Assembly (NCBI GenBank): GCA_052168355.1
Contig: JBQLZQ010000048.1
Location: 1 to 9,195 of the forward strand
Direction: 5' to 3'
Length of the DNA: 9,195 nucleotides
Source: JBQLZQ01 sp052168355
GTDB lineage: Bacteria; Pseudomonadota; Alphaproteobacteria; DSM-16000; Inquilinaceae
Within the stretch, counting starts at the first letter, position 1, and each line of letters begins with the position of its first letter. The notes beneath the pieces are model-generated. The model made no database searches and was not told the DNA's origin. It was given only the letters and a program-made list of their open reading frames with translations. Positions 4,723 to 9,195 of this stretch are shown here, one piece after another. A program made the position numbers and the translations under genes.

Positions 4723-5937
4723 ATGGCGACGACGACGGGGGGCCGCCTTTCTTTGGCTGGTCGAATGAAGCCGTTGGCGGCGTTGACGGCGGCCATGGCG
4801 TTGCTGCTGTCCGGTTGCGATGACGGCACGAACGCCGAAGCCCAGACCGGTTCACCACCGCCACCGCCGGTGACGGTCGCCACGCCCTTGGTGAAAACCG
4901 TCACCGAATGGTACGAATTCACCGGCCGTTTCGAAACGACCGGGTTCGTGGAGATCCGGCCGCGCGTATCGGGCTATTTGCAGTCCATCAACTTCGCCGA
5001 CGGCGAAATCGTCGAGCAGGGACAAGTCCTGTTCGTCATCGACCCAAGACCGTACGCGGCGGCGGTGCAGGAGGCCGAGGCCCAGTTGACCAGCGCGCGG
5101 GCGGAAGTCGAATACGCGGTCGCCGAACTGGAGCGCGCGGGCCAGCTTCTGGGTCGCGCCAACATCTCCCAGTCGACCTACGACGAGCGATTGAACGTCA
5201 GGCGCGAGGCCGATGCGGCCGTGCTGAGGGCGGAGGCCGAACTGCGGCAGGCCGAACTGAACCTCGAGTTTACCGAGGTGCGCGCGCCCTTCGCCGGCCG
5301 TATCTCCAACCGCCGCGTCGATGTCGGCAATCTGGTCACTGGCGATCCCAACTCCACCCTGTTGACCACCCTGGTGGCGCTCGATCCGATCTATCTGTCC
5401 TTCGACATGAGCGAATCGGATTTTCTCGACTATCAGCGCGCGGCCCTGGCCGGCGAATTGAACACGACCCGGGACAACACCACCGTCATCCAGGCGCGTC
5501 TGGCCGACGAACCGGAGGGCGAGACATGGCCGCGTCAGGGGACCATGAACTTCGTCGACAATCGGGTCGATGAAAGCTCCGGCACCATCCGCGCCCGCGC
5601 CATTCTGCCCAATTCGGATTATTTCATCACGCCCGGCCAGTTCGGTCGGCTGCGCCTGCCCGGGTCGCCGCCCTATGAGGCGCTTCTGATCCCCGACAGC
5701 GCCATCACCAACGACCAGGCCAGCCGGGTCGTGATGGTGGTCAACGACGACGGCTTGGTCGAACCCCGCGTGATCCGGCCGGGCCCAAGCCAGCCCGGCG
5801 GCCTGCGCATCGTCCGTCGGGGGCTGGAACCCGATGACCGCATCGTGATCAACGGACTGATGCGGGCCCGGCCCGGCGCCACCGTCGATCCCCAGGAAGG
5901 AACCATCGCACCCGATCCCGACGCGCCTCAGGGCTGA
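4723..5937 (+). CDS. RND efflux periplasmic adaptor (membrane fusion) lipoprotein, MexE/OqxA-like
   Basis: The 404-residue protein is the adaptor that links an inner-membrane RND pump to an outer-membrane channel. Residues 15-32 (MKPLAALTAA then MALLLSGC) form a lipoprotein signal peptide with lipobox LSGC, predicting cleavage before C32. Asp at 33 and 34 would favour inner-membrane retention by the E. coli +2 rule. A proline-rich linker (45-49) precedes the beta-barrel and lipoyl half-motifs: RPRVSGYLQSINFADGEIVE (79-98) and FTEVRAPFAGRISNRRVDVG (183-202). Between them lies an alpha-helical hairpin rich in Ala and Glu (about 111-182). VALDPIYLSFDMSESDF (218-234) is typical of the MexE/OqxA/BepF branch, and TPGQFGRLRLPG (303-314) belongs to the membrane-proximal part. 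The length is near that of MexE (about 414). The pump gene follows after 17 bases, indicating an operon. ATG 4723 is preferred on its ribosome binding site; ATG 4765 would still encode the signal peptide. The exported substrate is not readable from sequence. Confidence 0.92.
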   Translation: MATTTGGRLSLAGRMKPLAALTAAMALLLSGCDDGTNAEAQTGSPPPPPVTVATPLVKTVTEWYEFTGRFETTGFVEIRPRVSGYLQSINFADGEIVEQGQVLFVIDPRPYAAAVQEAEAQLTSARAEVEYAVAELERAGQLLGRANISQSTYDERLNVRREADAAVLRAEAELRQAELNLEFTEVRAPFAGRISNRRVDVGNLVTGDPNSTLLTTLVALDPIYLSFDMSESDFLDYQRAALAGELNTTRDNTTVIQARLADEPEGETWPRQGTMNFVDNRVDESSGTIRARAILPNSDYFITPGQFGRLRLPGSPPYEALLIPDSAITNDQASRVVMVVNDDGLVEPRVIRPGPSQPGGLRIVRRGLEPDDRIVINGLMRARPGATVDPQEGTIAPDPDAPQG

Positions 5938-5954
5938 ACGGAGTCTCGCGCCCG

Positions 5955-8900
5955 ATGCGCTTTTCCCATTTTTTCGTCGACCGGCCGATCTTCGCGACCG
6001 TGCTGTCGATCCTGATCGTGCTGATCGGCGCCGCCGCGTATCTCGGTCTGCCCATCGCCCAGTATCCGGACATCGCGCCGCCCACGGTCGAAGTCCGCGC
6101 CAGCTACCCCGGCGCCTCGGCCGAGGTGTTGAGCGACACCGTCGCCGCACCCCTGGAGCAGGAGATCAACGGCGTCGATAACATGCTGTACATGGTCTCC
6201 CAGGCGACCAGCGACGGCCAGCTCTCGATCACCGTGGCGTTCGCACTCGGCACCGATCTCGATACGTCCCAGGTCCTGGTCCAGAACCGGGTGTCCGCGG
6301 CCGAACCGAGGCTGCCCGAAGATGTGCGCCGGCTGGGCGTAACGGTCCGCAAGAATTCGCCGGACATGCTGATGGTCATCCATCTCAGTTCCGGCGACGG
6401 ATCGCGCGATCAGCTTTATATCTCGAACTACGCCACCCTGCAGGTCCGCGACGCCTTGGCGCGGATCGGTGGCGTGGGCGATGTGCGGGTGTTCGGCGCG
6501 CGCGACTATTCCATGCGCATCTGGCTGGACCCGGAAAAGGTGGCGGCGCGGGATCTGACCGCGGGCGAGGTGGTGGCCGCGCTGCGCGAGCAGAACGTGC
6601 AGGTTGCCTCCGGCGTGCTCAATCAGCCGCCGGTGCCGGTTCAGGGCGCCTATCAGCTCAGTGTCGAAACCCAGGGACGGCTGGTCAGCGAGCGCGACTT
6701 CGAGCGTATCGTGGTCAAGACCGATGCCGACGGCCGGACCACCCGGGTCGGCGATATCGCGCGGGTGGAATTGGGCGCCCAGGACTACAGCGCCAACGGC
6801 TATCTGGACGAACGGCCGGCCGTGCCGTTGCTGATCTTTCAGCAACCGGGGTCCAACGCCCTGGCGACGGCGGAGCAGGTGCTGGCCACCATGGAGACGC
6901 TGTCGGCGGACTTCCCGGAGGGCATCCGCTACGACGTTGTCTACAACCCCACCGAATTCATCGCGGAATCGGTCAGCGAGGTGGTGAAGACGATCTTCGA
7001 GGCGGTGGCCCTGGTGGTCATCGTGATCCTGTTGTTCCTGCAGACATGGCGGGCGGCGATCATCCCCATCGTCTCCATCCCGGTGTCGCTCATCGGCACC
7101 TTTGCGGTCATGGCCGCGCTCGGATACTCGATCAACAACCTCACCCTTCTGGGATTGGTTCTGGCCATCGGCATCGTGGTCGACGACGCCATCGTGGTGG
7201 TGGAGAACGCCGAGCGGAATCTGCGCCAGGGTTTGACCCCCAAGGAGGCGGCGCACAAGACCGTCGACGAAGTATCGGGCGCGCTGGTCGCCATGGGGCT
7301 CGTTCTGGTGGCGGTGTTCATCCCGGCCGCCTTTATCCCGGGCATTTCCGGGCAATTCTTCCGCCAGTTCGCGGTCACCATCGCCACCGCCACGGTCATC
7401 TCGGTGTTCGTGTCGTTGACCTTGAGCCCGGCCCTGTGCGCCATTTTGCTGCCACCCCACAAATCGGAGGAGGAGAAGGGCCGCGGTCCCGTTCTGCTGC
7501 GGCCCATCCGGGCGTTCTTCAGGGGCTTCAATCGCGGGTTCGACTCCCTGTCGGCCGGGTATGCCGGTCTTACCCGGCGCTTGATCCGGGTGACGGCTTT
7601 GGTGCTTGTCGCCTATGTCGGTCTGATCGCCCTGGCCGGCTGGCAGTTTCAGCGCGCGCCCACCGGCTTCATCCCCGAGCAGGATCAGGGCTACCTCATA
7701 ACCGTGCTCCAACTGCCGCCCGGCGCGTCGCTGACCCGCACCGACGACGCCGTGCGCCGTGCCACGGACATCATTCTCGACACGCCCGGCATCATTCATG
7801 CCGTCCCGTTCGCCGGGTTCGACGGCGCCACCTTCACCAACGCCTCGAACACCGGGGCGATCTTCTCGGTCCTCGCTCCGTTCGAGGAGCGCATCGGCGA
7901 GGGACACACCGCCACCAGTGTCCAGGCCGACCTCAATGCGCGTCTGGCGTCGATCCAGGAAGCGTTCATCATCACCATTACACCGCCGCCGGTCCGCGGC
8001 ATCGGCACCGGTGGCGGCTTCAAGATGATGGTCCAGGATCGAAGGGGGCGGGGTCTCGAGGCGCTCGAGGAAGCCACCCAGGCCACGGTGGGTCAGGCCT
8101 ACCAGACCGAAGGCGTGACCGGGATCTTCTCCCTGTTCAACACCAGGACGCCAAAGATCTACGCCGACATCGACCGGGTCAAGGCGGAGATGCTGGGGGT
8201 GCCGGCGGAGCGGGTGTTCGAGACGCTGGAGGTTTATGTCGGTTCGACCTATGTCAATGATTTCAATTTCCTGGGCCGGACCTTTCGCGTGACCGCTCAG
8301 GCCGATGGGCCCTTCCGCCAGGACTTGCGGGACATCGCCAACCTGGAGACGCGCAGCAACAGCGGCGGTATGGTTCCGTTGGGGGCCGTCACCGAATTCG
8401 AGGACCGCACCGGGCCCTACCGGGTGGTTCGTTACAATCTTTATCCGGCGGCCGAGATCCAGGGCTCGACGGCGCCGGGTACCTCCACCGGCGAAGCGCT
8501 CGAGGCGATGGAGCAGGCCGCGGCCGTGGCCTTGCCCGACGGGTTCAGCTTCGAATGGACCGAGCTGGCGCTGCAGGAAAAGCTGGCCGGCAACACCGGG
8601 CTGCTGGTGTTCGTGGCCGCCGCGGTGTTCGTGTTTCTGCTGCTGGCGGCGCAGTACGAAAGCTGGACGCTGCCCCTGTCGGTCATTCTCATCGTGCCCA
8701 TGTGTCTTCTTGCCGGCGTCACCGGGCTGCTGCTGCGCGGGTTCAACATCGACATCCTGGGGCAGATCGGGTTTGTCGTGCTGATCGCGCTGGCGGCCAA
8801 GAACGCGATTCTGATCGTCGAGTTCGCCCGCCAGGGAGAGGAGGCAGGCGCCGACCGGGTTCAGGCGGCGATCGGCGCGGCGCAGCGCCGGCTGCGCCCG

Positions 8901-9146
8901 ATTCTGATGACGTCCTTTGCCTTTATTCTGGGCGTGGTGCCCCTGGTCATTGCCAGCGGAGCGGGCGCGGAGATGCGCCAGTCCCTCGGCACCGCCGTCT
9001 TTTTCGGCATGCTGGGGGTCACCGCCTTCGGGCTCATCTTCACGCCGGCATTCTACGTGGTCTGCCGTGCCTTGGCCAGGGACGGGAAAAAGAAGGAAGA
9101 CGTATCCGCGCCGGCCCGGACACCCGAGGCAAAGCCGTCGACCTAG
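5955..9146 (+). CDS. RND multidrug efflux pump, inner-membrane subunit (HAE1 family, MexF/OqxB-like)
   Basis: The 1063-residue protein is full length and close to MexF (about 1062). It is the proton-driven trimeric pump taking substrates from the periplasm and inner-membrane leaflet. It starts with the family signature FVDRPIFATVLSILI (7-21, TM1), followed by porter-domain motifs such as PGASAEVLSDTVAAPLEQEI and LYMVSQATSDGQLSITVAF. TM2-TM6 lie at roughly 342-497. TM4 contains GIVVDDAIVVVEN with D410 and D411, matching the AcrB proton-relay pair D407/D408. TM7 (about 546-563) leads to APTGFIPEQDQGYL. TM8-TM12 lie at roughly 878-1037, with K949 in LAAKNAILIVEF matching AcrB K940. Proton-relay residues are intact, so it should be active. 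The C-terminal tail is short, charged and cytoplasmic. ATG 5955 has GGAG 11 bases upstream, a long but tolerable spacing, and agrees with the family N-terminus. No outer-membrane channel gene follows within the 49 remaining bases. Drug range cannot be deduced. Confidence 0.96.
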   Translation: MRFSHFFVDRPIFATVLSILIVLIGAAAYLGLPIAQYPDIAPPTVEVRASYPGASAEVLSDTVAAPLEQEINGVDNMLYMVSQATSDGQLSITVAFALGTDLDTSQVLVQNRVSAAEPRLPEDVRRLGVTVRKNSPDMLMVIHLSSGDGSRDQLYISNYATLQVRDALARIGGVGDVRVFGARDYSMRIWLDPEKVAARDLTAGEVVAALREQNVQVASGVLNQPPVPVQGAYQLSVETQGRLVSERDFERIVVKTDADGRTTRVGDIARVELGAQDYSANGYLDERPAVPLLIFQQPGSNALATAEQVLATMETLSADFPEGIRYDVVYNPTEFIAESVSEVVKTIFEAVALVVIVILLFLQTWRAAIIPIVSIPVSLIGTFAVMAALGYSINNLTLLGLVLAIGIVVDDAIVVVENAERNLRQGLTPKEAAHKTVDEVSGALVAMGLVLVAVFIPAAFIPGISGQFFRQFAVTIATATVISVFVSLTLSPALCAILLPPHKSEEEKGRGPVLLRPIRAFFRGFNRGFDSLSAGYAGLTRRLIRVTALVLVAYVGLIALAGWQFQRAPTGFIPEQDQGYLITVLQLPPGASLTRTDDAVRRATDIILDTPGIIHAVPFAGFDGATFTNASNTGAIFSVLAPFEERIGEGHTATSVQADLNARLASIQEAFIITITPPPVRGIGTGGGFKMMVQDRRGRGLEALEEATQATVGQAYQTEGVTGIFSLFNTRTPKIYADIDRVKAEMLGVPAERVFETLEVYVGSTYVNDFNFLGRTFRVTAQADGPFRQDLRDIANLETRSNSGGMVPLGAVTEFEDRTGPYRVVRYNLYPAAEIQGSTAPGTSTGEALEAMEQAAAVALPDGFSFEWTELALQEKLAGNTGLLVFVAAAVFVFLLLAAQYESWTLPLSVILIVPMCLLAGVTGLLLRGFNIDILGQIGFVVLIALAAKNAILIVEFARQGEEAGADRVQAAIGAAQRRLRPILMTSFAFILGVVPLVIASGAGAEMRQSLGTAVFFGMLGVTAFGLIFTPAFYVVCRALARDGKKKEDVSAPARTPEAKPST

Positions 9147-9195
9147 GAGCCCGTCCGAGAATCGTCGAGACGCGGCGTGGATGGAGTGGTGCGAG
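9147..9195. other. Intergenic tail after the efflux pump gene, no gene seen
   Basis: These 49 bases follow the TAG stop. I see no hairpin-plus-T-run terminator, no ribosome binding site with a start codon leading into a recognisable protein, and no hairpin element of the kind found at 1-349 and 3469-3591. Whether a TolC-like gene follows cannot be told. Confidence 0.5.

Noticed and set aside
5928..7907. 659-codon open frame on the minus strand opposite the efflux pump gene
   Set aside because: It is the antisense shadow of a strongly recognised pump gene. The translation is rich in Gly, His, Arg and Asp with no recognisable domain, as expected from GC-rich codons read backwards.
9147..9195. 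Possible left end of an insertion sequence after the pump gene (begins AGCCCGTCCGAGAA)
   Set aside because: It vaguely recalls terminal repeats of some insertion sequences, but no partner inverted repeat, target duplication or transposase is within the window.

Overview
The window is high-GC DNA (dense in GC-ending codons, with long spurious open frames on the antisense strand). It looks like a chromosomal segment of an alphaproteobacterium, probably Rhodospirillales-like. This rests on protein flavour, GC-rich codon use, and intergenic hairpins of the type CCCCGGA-cttga-TCCGGGG, which I recall as common in such genomes. The assignment is inference, since no rRNA or marker gene is present.

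Layout from left to right. Bases 1-349 hold a gene-free tandem array: two 137-bp units plus 75 bp of a third, each packed with stem-loops and probably continuing past the left edge. Next are two minus-strand genes, transcribed right to left: a DJ-1/PfpI protein of the isonitrile hydratase type (1477-2184), then an ATP-grasp ligase related to D-Ala-D-Ala ligase (372-1403). Divergent from them is a plus-strand endonuclease/exonuclease/phosphatase family protein (2323-3426). A diverged single copy of the hairpin element (3469-3591) fills the convergent gap before a minus-strand dihydrodipicolinate-synthase/N-acetylneuraminate-lyase superfamily aldolase (3621-4556). Divergent from the aldolase is a two-gene operon for an RND multidrug efflux system of the MexEF/OqxAB type: periplasmic adaptor lipoprotein (4723-5937) and inner-membrane pump (5955-9146). 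The last 49 bases hold no recognisable gene.

How the genes fit together. Only the adaptor and pump form a clear functional unit, a proton-driven exporter that would need a TolC-like outer-membrane channel encoded elsewhere. The DJ-1-like and ATP-grasp genes are plausibly co-transcribed small-molecule enzymes, but nothing here identifies their substrates. The endonuclease-like protein and the aldolase have intact catalytic residues and unknown substrates.

I do not see a clear undescribed system. The most noteworthy signal is the intergenic repeat family: the same hairpin element occurs as a tandem array and as a diverged single copy, with what looks like a base-pair-preserving double change in one stem, both times lying beyond the 3' ends of genes.
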